From positions 1 through 64,000 of the forward strand of contig JAQXJP010000033.1 of NCBI GenBank assembly GCA_029008875.1: DNA of 64,000 nt, in the 5' to 3' direction. Within the stretch, counting starts at the first letter, position 1; every line of letters begins with the position of its first letter. Shown here one piece after another: positions 42,532-51,989 of this stretch. This DNA comes from Lachnospiraceae bacterium. GTDB lineage: Bacteria; Bacillota; Clostridia; Lachnospirales; Lachnospiraceae. The notes beneath the pieces were generated by a model. The model worked only from the letters and a program-made list of their open reading frames with translations. It did not search any database and had not been told where the DNA came from. Both the position numbers and the translations under genes were made by a program.

Positions 42532-44595
42532 TTATAAGTTCATCTTGCGAAGCTGTGTCTCCTGAAATTGCTCCATACGGCGATGAAGGGCCAGATGGTT
42601 TTCCTGTTCCAATCCCGGATCGGCGGACAGAATGTCGTGGACAACTCCGGACGCTTCTGTCAGGACGTCGGAATCCTGATAGATATCCGCAATCTGAAAA
42701 GCCAAATCCCCGCTCTGACGTATGCCGAAGAAATCTCCCGGACCACGCAATTTCAAATCCTCTGCAGCGATAAAAAATCCATCGTTGGACCTGTTTAGAA
42801 TTTCCAGCCGTTTTGCCGCATTCTTGGACGGGGATGTGTTAATCATAATGCAGTAGGACTGGACATCGCCTCGTCCCACCCTGCCGCGAAGCTGGTGCAG
42901 CTGGGCCAGCCCGAATCGGTCCGCATTCTCAATCATCATGACCGTGGCATTGGGCACATTTACCCCCACCTCCACCACTGTCGTGGATACCAATACCTGT
43001 ATCTCATTGCGCGCAAACTGTTCCATCACACGATTTTTCTCATCGTTTTTCATTTTCCCGTGGAGCATTCCCACGGAAATGGAGCCTCCATAGTATTTGC
43101 GAAGCATCCTGGAGTATTCCTCCACATTTTCCGCATCCAAATTCTCCGTCTCCTCCACCAGAGGGCAAATCACATATGCCTGATGTCCCATCTCCACCTG
43201 CTCACGAATAAAGGAATAGGCCTTCTCGCGATAGGAGGTGTTTACCACACAGTTCTTGATGGGCAGACGTTTTGCCGGAACCTCGTCGATGACGGAAATA
43301 TCCAGATCTCCATATAAAATAATGGCCAGAGTTCTGGGAATCGGTGTGGCACTCATAACCAAAATATGGGGCTTTTTTCCTTTTTCCGAAAAAGTATCCC
43401 GCTGCTTCACGCCAAAGCGATGCTGCTCGTCCGTAATCACTAACGCCAGCTCCGAGAAGATGGATTTTTCCTGTATCAGGGCGTGGGTTCCCACAACCAT
43501 GGCGTTTGGAACAGTCTGCAGCCTCTCGTAGGCAATCCTTTTTTCCTTTTGGGTCATGGAACCGGTCAGCAGAATCACCTCGGTATCCAGGGAGAACTGC
43601 TCCACCATCCGGGTGAAGGATTCATAATGCTGCCTTGCCAGCACTTCCGTTGGTGCCATAATGGCGGACTGATACCCGCTTAAGGAGGTCCATGCCATCA
43701 TGAGGAAGGCCACAATGGTCTTGCCGGAGCCCACATCCCCCTGAACCAGCCGCTGCATGCGGTAAGGTCCGGACATATCCTTCTGAATCTCCATGATGGT
43801 GCGTTTCTGAGCACCGGTCAGGGGATAAGGAAGTGTTTTCATAATCTGATCAATGACATCAAAATCACAGAAGGAAAAGCCGTTTGCTTCCTTTTGCTGA
43901 CGTTCCTTCTGATATTGCATTCCCATGATAAACAGAAAGAATTCGTCAAAAACCAGCCGTCGTCTCGCCCGCACCAGGGCATCCATATCATCCGGAAAAT
44001 GAATCTGCTTGATGGCATAATTGTATTCCGCCAACGACTGTTCCTCCCGGATATCCTTCGGCAAATAATCCGACAACAGCACTTCCCCCGCCAGAACACT
44101 CTTTACCGCCTTGATGATGGTGCGGTTATGCATTCCCTCTGTCAGGCTGTAGATTGGTTCCAGTCGGCCTTCCAAATCCCGGTATTCCTCCGGCTTCATG
44201 CATTTGGGCTGGGCCATGGTCCAGCGGCCGTTTTTGTAAAAAACCTTGCCGAAGAAAACATAACGTTTTCCCGGAATAAGCGTTTTTTCCATGAATTTGG
44301 AATTGAACCAGGTCAGTTGAACCTGTAAAGCTTCATCCCCGATGGCAAGAGTTGTGATGCTTTTTCCACCGTAGAATTGGGTGCGCGGTCTCTGGGAAAC
44401 AGGAGCAAGAATAGCCCGATAACCTTCGTTAAGTCCATCCTCCATGGGAAAAGTTGAAATCGTAGGGTAGGAAAAATAATCCCTGGGAAAACGAAGGAGT
44501 ATATCACCAACGGTGTATACTCCCATCTTTGAAAACAATTCTGCAGTTTTTTCTCCAACACCCTTTATTTTGGTAATGGAAGAATCGCAATTCAT
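42532..44595 (-). CDS. recG: ATP-dependent DNA helicase RecG
   Basis: 687 residues. An N-terminal wedge/OB domain (about 60-160) precedes helicase motifs: Walker A GDVGSGKT, the DEQH box, SATPIPRTLA, and motif VI QLRGRVGRG. RecG reverses stalled forks and processes junctions. It follows yloV by nine bases with AAGGAG upstream. Confidence 0.98.
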   Translation of the reverse strand: MNCDSSITKIKGVGEKTAELFSKMGVYTVGDILLRFPRDYFSYPTISTFPMEDGLNEGYRAILAPVSQRPRTQFYGGKSITTLAIGDEALQVQLTWFNSKFMEKTLIPGKRYVFFGKVFYKNGRWTMAQPKCMKPEEYRDLEGRLEPIYSLTEGMHNRTIIKAVKSVLAGEVLLSDYLPKDIREEQSLAEYNYAIKQIHFPDDMDALVRARRRLVFDEFFLFIMGMQYQKERQQKEANGFSFCDFDVIDQIMKTLPYPLTGAQKRTIMEIQKDMSGPYRMQRLVQGDVGSGKTIVAFLMMAWTSLSGYQSAIMAPTEVLARQHYESFTRMVEQFSLDTEVILLTGSMTQKEKRIAYERLQTVPNAMVVGTHALIQEKSIFSELALVITDEQHRFGVKQRDTFSEKGKKPHILVMSATPIPRTLAIILYGDLDISVIDEVPAKRLPIKNCVVNTSYREKAYSFIREQVEMGHQAYVICPLVEETENLDAENVEEYSRMLRKYYGGSISVGMLHGKMKNDEKNRVMEQFARNEIQVLVSTTVVEVGVNVPNATVMMIENADRFGLAQLHQLRGRVGRGDVQSYCIMINTSPSKNAAKRLEILNRSNDGFFIAAEDLKLRGPGDFFGIRQSGDLAFQIADIYQDSDVLTEASGVVHDILSADPGLEQENHLALHRRMEQFQETQLRKMNL

Positions 44596-44604
44596 AGTAA
44601 CTCC

Positions 44605-46299
44605 TTATTCCACAGAAATCACGTAATAGTAAATCGGCTGACCGCCGTTGTTCACTTCCACTTCCACGTCCGGATATTTCTCCTGAATGATGGAAGCAAG
44701 CTCCTCCGCATCCTCCTCCTTGCTCTCTGCGCCGTAGTAAATACTCACAATGGCACTGTCGTCGTCCATCATCTCGTCAACCATCTCCAGTGTGGTTGCC
44801 TTGAGGTCCTGACCAACGGAAAGAATGGATTTGTCGCCGATTCCCATGTAGTCGTTCTCCTTGATCTCTTTTCCGTCAATCTCGGTGTCACGAACCGCGT
44901 AGGTCACCTGTCCTGTCTTGACGTTCTCAATCTCGGAACACATGGTATCCATGTTCTCCTCCGGAGTGAAATCCGGAATAAAGTTCACGAGAGCAGCAAT
45001 TCCCTGGGGAATCGTCTTGGTAGGAATCACAATGATGTCCTTGTCTTCCACCAATGTTGCCGCCTGGTTAGCCGCCATAATGATATTCTTATTGTTCGGC
45101 AGGATGAAGATATGATCCGCATTGACATGGTCAATGGCGTTGAGCATATCCTCCGTGCTGGGGTTCATGGTCTGACCGCCCTCAATGATGTAATCCACGC
45201 CAAGGCCTCGGAATATTTCATTGATTCCCTCACCGATGGATACAGAAATGAAGGCCATATCCTTGTGCTCCATCTCCGGAACCTCTTCCTGCACCGGGGT
45301 TGAATCCACAGATGATGCGCCATCGGATTTGGCGGCAGCCTGCATATCTGCCTCCTTCATCAGGCGCTCCTGATGCTCTTCACGCATGTTATCGATCTTC
45401 ATCTTGGTCAGGGCACCCATGGTCAAAGCCTTTTGGATGGCAAGACCCGGATCATTTGTATGTACATGAGTTTTTACGATATCATCATCCGCCACAACCA
45501 CGATGGAATCGCCGATGGACTCCAGATATGCCTTAAACTCATTCTCCTCTTTGGTGGAAATCGGTTTGTTGAGCATTATGATAAACTCGGTACAGTAACC
45601 GAATTTGATCTCTTCCTCCTCGGTGGCTGCAACATTCTTGGATTCCGCCTTGGGGGACTCGATGGCAGAATAGTCAATCTCCTTGCCAATCAGGGCATCG
45701 TACGCGCCTTTGAGCACCTGAACCAGACCCTGTCCGCCGGAATCCACTACACCGGCCTGTTTTAACACCGGAAGCATCTCCGGAGTCTGGCTCAACACAT
45801 AGTCCGCCTCCTTGATGATCTCGTCGATGAAATATACCAAATCATCCGTCTCTTCAGAGAGGGCAAGGGCCTTGTCAGCCGCACCCTTGGCAACGGTGAG
45901 AATGGTTCCCTCCTTCGGCTTCATAACCGCCTTATATGCGGTCTCCACTGCCTTCTGGCACGCTTCACAGATAATTGCCACATCGAGTTCCTCGTGGGAC
46001 TTCACCACCTTGCAAAATCCACGGAACAACTGTGACAGAATAACACCGGAGTTTCCGCGGGCGCCGCGGAGTGAACCGGAGGAGATGGCCTTTGCAAGCT
46101 GCTCCATGCTCGGCTTCTCAAGAGCGCTCACCTCTTTTGCTGCAGACATAATTGTCATGGACATATTTGTTCCGGTATCACCGTCCGGAACCGGGAAAAC
46201 ATTGAGTTCGTTGATCCATTCTTTTTTGGAGTCCAGATTCATGGCTCCCGCAAGAAACATTTTCGATAATAATTGTGCATTAATCGTTGTGATTTCCAA
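44605..46299 (-). CDS. yloV: DAK2-domain fatty acid kinase-like protein (YloV/FakA)
   Basis: 564 residues. The N-terminal DhaL/DAK2 domain has the Mg-ATP-binding PVPDGDTGTNM motif; a middle linker (about 195-330) and the YloV C-terminal domain follow. FakA phosphorylates fatty acids held by DegV-family FakB proteins; none is encoded here. The start was set at TTG 46299, seven bases after GGAGGA, instead of the TTG at 46320, which would overlap the previous stop and this site. Confidence 0.9.
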   Translation of the reverse strand: MEITTINAQLLSKMFLAGAMNLDSKKEWINELNVFPVPDGDTGTNMSMTIMSAAKEVSALEKPSMEQLAKAISSGSLRGARGNSGVILSQLFRGFCKVVKSHEELDVAIICEACQKAVETAYKAVMKPKEGTILTVAKGAADKALALSEETDDLVYFIDEIIKEADYVLSQTPEMLPVLKQAGVVDSGGQGLVQVLKGAYDALIGKEIDYSAIESPKAESKNVAATEEEEIKFGYCTEFIIMLNKPISTKEENEFKAYLESIGDSIVVVADDDIVKTHVHTNDPGLAIQKALTMGALTKMKIDNMREEHQERLMKEADMQAAAKSDGASSVDSTPVQEEVPEMEHKDMAFISVSIGEGINEIFRGLGVDYIIEGGQTMNPSTEDMLNAIDHVNADHIFILPNNKNIIMAANQAATLVEDKDIIVIPTKTIPQGIAALVNFIPDFTPEENMDTMCSEIENVKTGQVTYAVRDTEIDGKEIKENDYMGIGDKSILSVGQDLKATTLEMVDEMMDDDSAIVSIYYGAESKEEDAEELASIIQEKYPDVEVEVNNGGQPIYYYVISVE

Positions 46300-46312
46300 C
46301 TTTTTGTCCTCC

Positions 46313-46672
46313 TTAATCAATTACACGCACGCCTTCGACGTAGATATTAATCTTGTCAATCGTCATACCTGTAAAGGATTCTACTTTATATTTAACTGTC
46401 TCAATCAGATTATCCGCTATAGTGCTAATGTTCACATCATAGGCAACAATCACATGAAAATCGATGGTAATCTTATTGTCTTCATCAATGGTAACATTTA
46501 TTCCATGATTCAAATAATCACGCTTTAAAAGTTTCACAAGGCCGTCCTTCACATTGACTGCAGCCATACCCACAATACCAAAGCATTCCACAGCCACCGA
46601 TCCTGCATAGGTTGCAATCACATCGCTGCCAATAATGATTTGACCATACTGGTTTTCCATTTGTCCCTTCAT
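46313..46672 (-). CDS. yloU: Asp23/YloU family envelope stress protein
   Basis: 119 residues from the ATG at 46672 (GGAGGT upstream). GQIIIGSDVIATYAGSVAVECFGIVGM and the RVID C-terminus match Asp23/DUF322, an alkaline-shock and envelope-associated family. It precedes yloV and recG as in B. subtilis. It has its own promoter. Confidence 0.94.
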   Translation of the reverse strand: MKGQMENQYGQIIIGSDVIATYAGSVAVECFGIVGMAAVNVKDGLVKLLKRDYLNHGINVTIDEDNKITIDFHVIVAYDVNISTIADNLIETVKYKVESFTGMTIDKINIYVEGVRVID

Positions 46673-46709
46673 ATAATTACCTCCATTATATTCTGACATA
46701 ACTACTGTC

Positions 46710-46737
46710 ATTATACCTATTTTTAGCAGAAAAGCAA
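46710..46737 (-). promoter_or_regulatory. promoter of yloU-yloV-recG
   Basis: TTGCTT, 16-base spacer, TATAAT on the minus strand, about 35 bases before the yloU start. Confidence 0.7.
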
Positions 46738-46775
46738 ATATTATCTAAGAATTATCATTTTTTTCTATTTTTTTC

Positions 46776-46804
46776 TTGCATTCTAATATTAAGTCTGATA
46801 GAAT
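46776..46804 (+). promoter_or_regulatory. promoter of rpmB
   Basis: TTGCAT, 17-base spacer, TAGAAT on the plus strand, about 60 bases before rpmB. Confidence 0.7.
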
Positions 46805-46865
46805 ACTCATGTTGCGAGTTTGGATACACGTTCCAACTTAGAAATGTGTAAGGAGGTGCAATACC

Positions 46866-47051
46866 ATGGCAAAATGTGCAATTTGTGAAAAGAACGTTCA
46901 TTACGGAAACAACGTAAGTCACTCTCATAGAAGATCTAACAGAGTTTGGAAGTCAAACATCAAGCGTGTTAGCTGCAAGGTTAACGGAGTACCGCAGAAG
47001 TTATATGTATGCGCTTCATGCTTAAGATCCGGCAAAGTTGAGAGAGCATAA
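46866..47051 (+). CDS. rpmB: 50S ribosomal protein L28, zinc-ribbon form
   Basis: 61 residues. Cys4-x-x-Cys7 and Cys49-x-x-Cys52 form a zinc-ribbon (C-plus) version; zinc-limited cells of some species keep a Cys-free paralogue, not seen here. NVSHSHRRSNR is typical. GGAGGTG upstream; own promoter and terminator. Confidence 0.98.
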   Translation: MAKCAICEKNVHYGNNVSHSHRRSNRVWKSNIKRVSCKVNGVPQKLYVCASCLRSGKVERA

Positions 47052-47081
47052 TTTGGTGATATTTCGTTTTTGTAAAAGGCG

Positions 47082-47109
47082 AAGGAGCTGTGTGATACAG
47101 CTCCTTTTT
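47082..47109 (+). terminator. Rho-independent terminator of rpmB
   Basis: Eight-pair perfect stem (GGAGCTGT / ACAGCTCC), five-base loop, seven T. Confidence 0.93.
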
Positions 47110-47152
47110 TTATCGTTTCGTATAGGAAAATTTGTTGCATAAGTGCGGATGT

Positions 47153-47557
47153 CTACTTCTCTTCCGCCGCTTTGATGACATCGTCGATGTCATCCACTTC
47201 CTCCACCACAATCTTCTCATCCTTGGATCCCGGAGCAAATTTGTTGATTACATCCGGTACCATATCCAGAATCTTTGTGATGCTATCCTGGTTTTTCACA
47301 TTCACAAGCTTGGTGACACCGTTTTGGATTACAAGAATCGCGCTGGGGGTAATCTTACCACCCATACCGCCGGCACCGTTATTCTTCTTTTCCTGGGAAA
47401 AAGCCCCCGCCGCAACGCCGAAGGACACATCCACCAGCGGAAGGATGATGGTGTCGTTGATATGAATTGCATCCCCCACCACTGTTTTTGTAGTGATAAA
47501 ACTATCCATTCCCTTGAAGAGGGATTCTACCGTATTGTTGAAATTGTTCTCTGCCAT
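47153..47557 (-). CDS. gerW: GerW family sporulation protein (YtfJ)
   Basis: 134 residues. SLFKGMDSFITTKTVVGD and the Gly-rich GAGGMGGKITPSAILVI are family hallmarks. GerW affects spore lysozyme resistance and germination in B. subtilis. AGGAGG upstream; follows DUF2953 by nine bases, the common ytfI-ytfJ pair. An acidic tail (about 110-134) is unusual in length. Presence does not prove that the organism forms spores. Confidence 0.93.
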   Translation of the reverse strand: MAENNFNNTVESLFKGMDSFITTKTVVGDAIHINDTIILPLVDVSFGVAAGAFSQEKKNNGAGGMGGKITPSAILVIQNGVTKLVNVKNQDSITKILDMVPDVINKFAPGSKDEKIVVEEVDDIDDVIKAAEEK

Positions 47558-47566
47558 AAATGCCTC

Positions 47567-48397
47567 CTATTTTTTTAACCTTTGATATAGTCTTCTGCAA
47601 TTTTTATCCGTCCATATGCGAATCAGTATGCCAACCAGTTGAAAAATAAATATTTTCCCGATAAGGCGGGCATCCCCCTCCACATATGCCACATCCGATT
47701 CAAAATCCGGATATATTTTCCAACGGTTCTTATAGCCGATGGGGAACATTGCCAAAATTCCCAAGACCTCACCCGTCGTATCCGGCGAGCCTGTGGAAAA
47801 AGAACCTTCCAGTTTCATTTTATCCGGCATCACACATTTGAGCAGACGAATGATTTCCTCCTTCAAATGGCAAACCGCAGCCTGGTTGCGCGGATCCTCC
47901 AACATACGCTTATACTTGTGTATGTTATGTTTTAATTCTTTCCACTTTGCACGGAAAGAATTCCATCGCTCCCGGAGGGAAAAATGCTTTTTCTTTTTGG
48001 GGATTTTGGGGGCTTGGTCCTCCTCATCATAATGATGAATTTCGGGAACAACATCCTCTCGCACTTCCGGATTATCCCCTTGGGCGTCTGTGGAATCCGC
48101 GGTTTCTTTCTCCTGTTCCCAAGTTGGATCGACTTTGTTCTCTTCCTTACGTTTTGAACTGTCCCCGGGAGACTTGCCGAAACACAAAATCCACAGCTTG
48201 GAATCCAATTGGCTGTCCCGGTACTCCCCGCGAAAGCGAATCATCCTAAGAAGCCAATGGATATGGAACTTGGCGGAAAAGGTATTTTCATGGGCGGACG
48301 CCTTTATGTCATAGCGAATCGGAACAAACAGAACCATCAGTATCAAACCGATGATTATGCACAGAATACTAAGTAAAATGATGCCAACAACTTTCAC
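47567..48397 (-). CDS. DUF2953 membrane-associated protein
   Basis: 276 residues. One N-terminal transmembrane helix (about 5-27), then VRYDIKASAHENTFSAKFHIHWLLRMI, an acidic linker (about 80-130) and a C-terminal block GSFSTGSPDTTGEVLGILAMFPIGYKNRW. The function is unknown; the pairing with gerW suggests a spore-envelope role. GTG start, overlapping the previous stop by four bases (GTGA), and coupled to it. Confidence 0.85.
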   Translation of the reverse strand: MKVVGIILLSILCIIIGLILMVLFVPIRYDIKASAHENTFSAKFHIHWLLRMIRFRGEYRDSQLDSKLWILCFGKSPGDSSKRKEENKVDPTWEQEKETADSTDAQGDNPEVREDVVPEIHHYDEEDQAPKIPKKKKHFSLRERWNSFRAKWKELKHNIHKYKRMLEDPRNQAAVCHLKEEIIRLLKCVMPDKMKLEGSFSTGSPDTTGEVLGILAMFPIGYKNRWKIYPDFESDVAYVEGDARLIGKIFIFQLVGILIRIWTDKNCRRLYQRLKK

Positions 48398-48720
48398 GCT
48401 TCTCTCCTTCGCTCATTTTTCAGGTAAGAAACAATATCGGTTGTTCCCGTTTTCTGAAGTGTCTCTTCAATCATTTGTTGTACCAGTCCAATCGCCTCAT
48501 CATATCCTTTTGCAAGACCTATGATATGCAAATCCTGCTTTGGATATCCCGGCTGAAGCAGATCTCTTGCGGGGATGATATCCAACAAATTGGCCGGATT
48601 GGACGGAAGTGTGACCAGATATACGGATGGCGTTATCCCATTGTGCTCAATCTTCCGTTTTATCCGGACTGCTTTGTCTGCAATGGATTCCCCTACGTAC
48701 AGATTCTCATACCACTTCAT
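48394..48720 (-). CDS. conserved small protein of unknown function
   Basis: 108 residues. I do not recognise the family. It has no signal or membrane segment; KWYENLYVGESIADKAVRIKRKIEHN, a central LVTLPSNPANLLDIIPA strand region and a basic end are visible. It is placed between the NUDIX gene (nine-base gap) and DUF2953 (four-base overlap), so it belongs to that operon. AGAGGA upstream. Confidence 0.8.
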   Translation of the reverse strand: MKWYENLYVGESIADKAVRIKRKIEHNGITPSVYLVTLPSNPANLLDIIPARDLLQPGYPKQDLHIIGLAKGYDEAIGLVQQMIEETLQKTGTTDIVSYLKNERRREA

Positions 48721-48729
48721 ATCATTCCT

Positions 48730-49182
48730 CTAGAAATACTTGTGTGTCCCCCACAAATTGCTTTTTTTCAAATCCAGATATTCGTTGTACGCCTTTTCCA
48801 GAATCTGCTTCTCATTTGAGAATTTCAACAGATGGTAAGCTTCATGATACTTGTAAAATCCGGAATCGACAAAATACTCTTCTCTCTGCGGCTTACTGTA
48901 ATAACTCTCGCCCATCATGAGATACCAATGAACTTCCTTCTCCACAGTATCCTCCGGGACGGTGAAAGTATATTGACTTTTTCCAATATACTGAATGATG
49001 GTTGCATTGGCGCCGGTTTCCTCCTTCACTTCGCGAAGTGCGGTATCCTTGTATTCTTCGCCCGGCTCAACGGTTCCCTTGGGGAGTACCCATCCTTCAT
49101 ATTTGTTCCTGAAATTCTTGTACAGGAGCAAAATCTTTCCACGAAATATTACCACACCGCCACAACTCGTTGCTTCAATCAT
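48730..49182 (-). CDS. NUDIX hydrolase
   Basis: 150 residues from the ATG at 49182 (AGGAGG seven bases upstream). The NUDIX box is complete: Gly, EPGEEY, then REVKEETG (about 40-62), which binds the metal and cleaves nucleoside diphosphates linked to another group. ATSCGGVVIFRGKILLL at the start is typical of the Ap4A/RppH-like branch, but the substrate is not determined. First in the operon leading to gerW. Confidence 0.9.
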   Translation of the reverse strand: MIEATSCGGVVIFRGKILLLYKNFRNKYEGWVLPKGTVEPGEEYKDTALREVKEETGANATIIQYIGKSQYTFTVPEDTVEKEVHWYLMMGESYYSKPQREEYFVDSGFYKYHEAYHLLKFSNEKQILEKAYNEYLDLKKSNLWGTHKYF

Positions 49183-49219
49183 TGCAATACCTCCTAACGT
49201 GTGGTGAAACATTAGGTTC

Positions 49220-49248
49220 AGTATACCCTAATTCAAGCTTGGATGCAA
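49220..49248 (-). promoter_or_regulatory. promoter of the NUDIX-gerW operon
   Basis: TTGCAT, 17-base spacer, TATACT on the minus strand, in the 77-base gap after the SEDS-PBP gene. Confidence 0.72.
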
Positions 49249-49259
49249 CTCCATCGTCC

Positions 49260-51986
49260 CTAATGATAGTATGCGTCAAATATTTTTTTGGCGATGGGTA
49301 CCGCGTAGGAGCTTCCCGTCCCGGAATCCTCCACGATTACCGCAATGGCAATGTCGTTCTGCCCTTCCTTCCTTGCGAAGCCCACAAACCATGCGTTGGT
49401 CTGGTCCGTAGTGTTGGACACCTGAGCTGTCCCCGTCTTACCATATGCATCATAGGCGGAGACATTCAGTTTTGTCGCCGTCCCGTCCGTCACAACCGCT
49501 CTCATGTACTCCTGCAGAAAAGCAGCCTCCTCCGATGTGCACAGTTCCCCGTAGGTGTAGGGCTCGTAGGAAGTGACCTGTACGCCCTCGTAGTTCCGGG
49601 TTTCGTCAATCAGATAGGGCCGCATCAATACCCCGTCATTATCAATTGCGGAAACCACCATGAGCATGTGCAGGGGTGAAACCAGCGTGTCGCCCTGACC
49701 GATTGCGGTCTGCATGCGCATCCAGGAACTCGCATCGGAATCCAGATGGAATTTGCTGGAATTGGACTCAAACACAATGGGCAAGTCCCGGTTGAAGAGC
49801 ATTTGATCACAGACCTCATTCCAAATGCTGATATCCAGATCCGTTCCGATATTGGCGTAACTGCTGTTGCAGGAATTGGCGAAGGACGCCATCAAGTCTT
49901 CCCTGCCGTGATGAGTTTTCTTGGAGCAATTGATGGTATTGTCCTCGTAGGTAAAGCTTCCGTCACAGTCATAGCTGTAAGTCCAATAATCCTGTGGGTG
50001 TTCCCTGTAATATGCCAGGGTTGTAAAAATCTTGAAGGTGGAGCCCGGCGCATACTGTCCCTGCGTTGCCCGATTTACCAGCACCGATTCTTCGCCGGTT
50101 GAGATATCCTCCCAATTTTCCGCGATGGTGTTGGGGTCATAGGACGGTTTGGAGACCATGGCAAGAATTTTACCGGTCTTTGGTTCCATCACAATGACAG
50201 CCCCATCATATTTTCCAAGGGCATCATAGGCAGTTCTCTGCAGGTCAAAATCCAGCGTGGTGATGACGTTGTCACCGATGTTTTTCTCCTCCCGAAAACT
50301 GTTTTGAGCCCGCTCGAAAAAGGAGGCGTGGGAGGTCAAAAGGGAATAATTGGCCTGGCTTTCCAGCCCTGTCCTTCCGTAGGTGGAATAACCGACCACA
50401 TGGGCGAATTCCCTTCCGTAAGTGTACACCCTTGTCTCGTTGTTGTCCGAATCCACCTTGGTATAGGCGAGCACCGTGCCATCCGATGCCCGGATTTCCC
50501 CTCGCACAATCTGGTCGGCCAGCACATCCTGCACTTTGTTATATGGGTTATTCAGGAAAACATCCCTCTCAAACTGCAAAAACCAGCCGAAATAGGTCAT
50601 CATTGCCACATACAGAGCCAGGAACAGGTAGGTCACAGCCATAACTGCCTTCGTGGAGTAATTGCTGCTCACTTCCTCGTTGTCCTGCTTATCCGGACAG
50701 ATGTAAAGTCCCTGAACAACCCCGAACACAATCAGAGTCGCCACCAGGGAGCTCCCCCCGTAGCTGACCAGCGGCAAGGTCACGCCGGTGGATGGAATGA
50801 ACTTGATGGCGCCACCCACAGTCAGGAATATCTGAATAATATAGAGTGTCCCCAATCCCAGAGATACCAGCTTGTAGAAACCATCCTTCATGCGGATGGA
50901 GACATTGACAATCATAATAAAGCAGCTGAGGCAGACGCAGATCAGACAGAGGGCAAATACGCCTCCCAACTCTTCCGAGATTGCAGAAAAAATAAAATCC
51001 TTTTCCACTACCGGAATCTTGCCCGGCACGCCCTGCCCTAATCCCAATCCAAACCAGCCGCCGGTTCCGATACCGAACAAGGACTGACTCACCTGATAAC
51101 CGGCACTGTCAATCACGGACAGGGGATCCCTCCAGGCAGCGACCCTGGCCTGCACATGGGAGAACAACTGATTCCCCACCACTGCCGCAGCCCCCAAAAA
51201 ACCGATTCCGCCTGCAAAATAATACCATTTCCCGGTTGCCGCAAAAATGAGAACCAGAAACGTAAAGTAATACAAAAATGCTCCGCCCAAATCCCTGGAA
51301 GCCACCAAAATCAGTACGAAGATGGCGGACACCACGGCGGTGATCATCAACTGCTTCAAATCCTTTTTCCGGTAAATCATGGAGGCTATGAAAAAGACAA
51401 AGATAATCTTCACAAACTCCGAGGGCTGCACCGAGATTCCAGCGATGGAAATGGATAACTTTGCGCCGTAGCTGGTGGTTCCCGCCACGGACACAAGACC
51501 CAAGGCGATAATTCCCACGGCGGCATACAGCCAGGTCAGATTGCGAAACGCGGATTTGCATTTCAAAATCACCGGAATCAAAAGAGCAAATGTCATTCCT
51601 CCAATCAAAAAAATAAACTGGCGGATGGATCGCTCCATGGAAAGCCGCGTCAACACAATCATCCCAACCATAAGGAGCAGGATCATATTGTTGAGAAGCA
51701 AATCGCACACCTTGAGAAAACATAGCTTGTACAAAAGCAAAATTCCCGCAAATGCAATCACCTGAATGGCATAGAAAACCAAAATATCAGTTTCCTTCGT
51801 GGTCAGATACAGCACCCAGTAGGCATCAAAATGAAACAGAAACATAATGACGCGCTGTATCGTGTAAATGGTCCCGTTTACCCTTTTATTCTGGTTTTTG
51901 GAAAATCCGAAAAAGCAGGTGAAGGTGTACAGCAAAAACAACACGATCAATATGTACTTTGACAATTCCTGCGTCCAATGAACCAT
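49260..51986 (-). CDS. SEDS glycosyltransferase fused to a class B penicillin-binding protein
   Basis: 908 residues joining two normally separate proteins. The first 430 residues form a multi-pass SEDS module: the key Asp232 (SRDLGGAF), WRDPLS (285-290), SEELGG (337-342) and TLPLVSYGGSS (403-413). A further membrane helix (about 446-470) leads to a PBP transpeptidase with STFK (Ser649, Lys652), SCN (705-707) and KTGTAQ (850-855). One chain could polymerise and cross-link peptidoglycan. The PBP part is short and resembles PbpA of rodA-pbpA pairs. It starts three bases after the U32 gene. Seen on one uninterrupted frame, so not an assembly artefact of stops. Confidence 0.95.
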   Translation of the reverse strand: MVHWTQELSKYILIVLFLLYTFTCFFGFSKNQNKRVNGTIYTIQRVIMFLFHFDAYWVLYLTTKETDILVFYAIQVIAFAGILLLYKLCFLKVCDLLLNNMILLLMVGMIVLTRLSMERSIRQFIFLIGGMTFALLIPVILKCKSAFRNLTWLYAAVGIIALGLVSVAGTTSYGAKLSISIAGISVQPSEFVKIIFVFFIASMIYRKKDLKQLMITAVVSAIFVLILVASRDLGGAFLYYFTFLVLIFAATGKWYYFAGGIGFLGAAAVVGNQLFSHVQARVAAWRDPLSVIDSAGYQVSQSLFGIGTGGWFGLGLGQGVPGKIPVVEKDFIFSAISEELGGVFALCLICVCLSCFIMIVNVSIRMKDGFYKLVSLGLGTLYIIQIFLTVGGAIKFIPSTGVTLPLVSYGGSSLVATLIVFGVVQGLYICPDKQDNEEVSSNYSTKAVMAVTYLFLALYVAMMTYFGWFLQFERDVFLNNPYNKVQDVLADQIVRGEIRASDGTVLAYTKVDSDNNETRVYTYGREFAHVVGYSTYGRTGLESQANYSLLTSHASFFERAQNSFREEKNIGDNVITTLDFDLQRTAYDALGKYDGAVIVMEPKTGKILAMVSKPSYDPNTIAENWEDISTGEESVLVNRATQGQYAPGSTFKIFTTLAYYREHPQDYWTYSYDCDGSFTYEDNTINCSKKTHHGREDLMASFANSCNSSYANIGTDLDISIWNEVCDQMLFNRDLPIVFESNSSKFHLDSDASSWMRMQTAIGQGDTLVSPLHMLMVVSAIDNDGVLMRPYLIDETRNYEGVQVTSYEPYTYGELCTSEEAAFLQEYMRAVVTDGTATKLNVSAYDAYGKTGTAQVSNTTDQTNAWFVGFARKEGQNDIAIAVIVEDSGTGSSYAVPIAKKIFDAYYH

Positions 51987-51989
51987 AGG

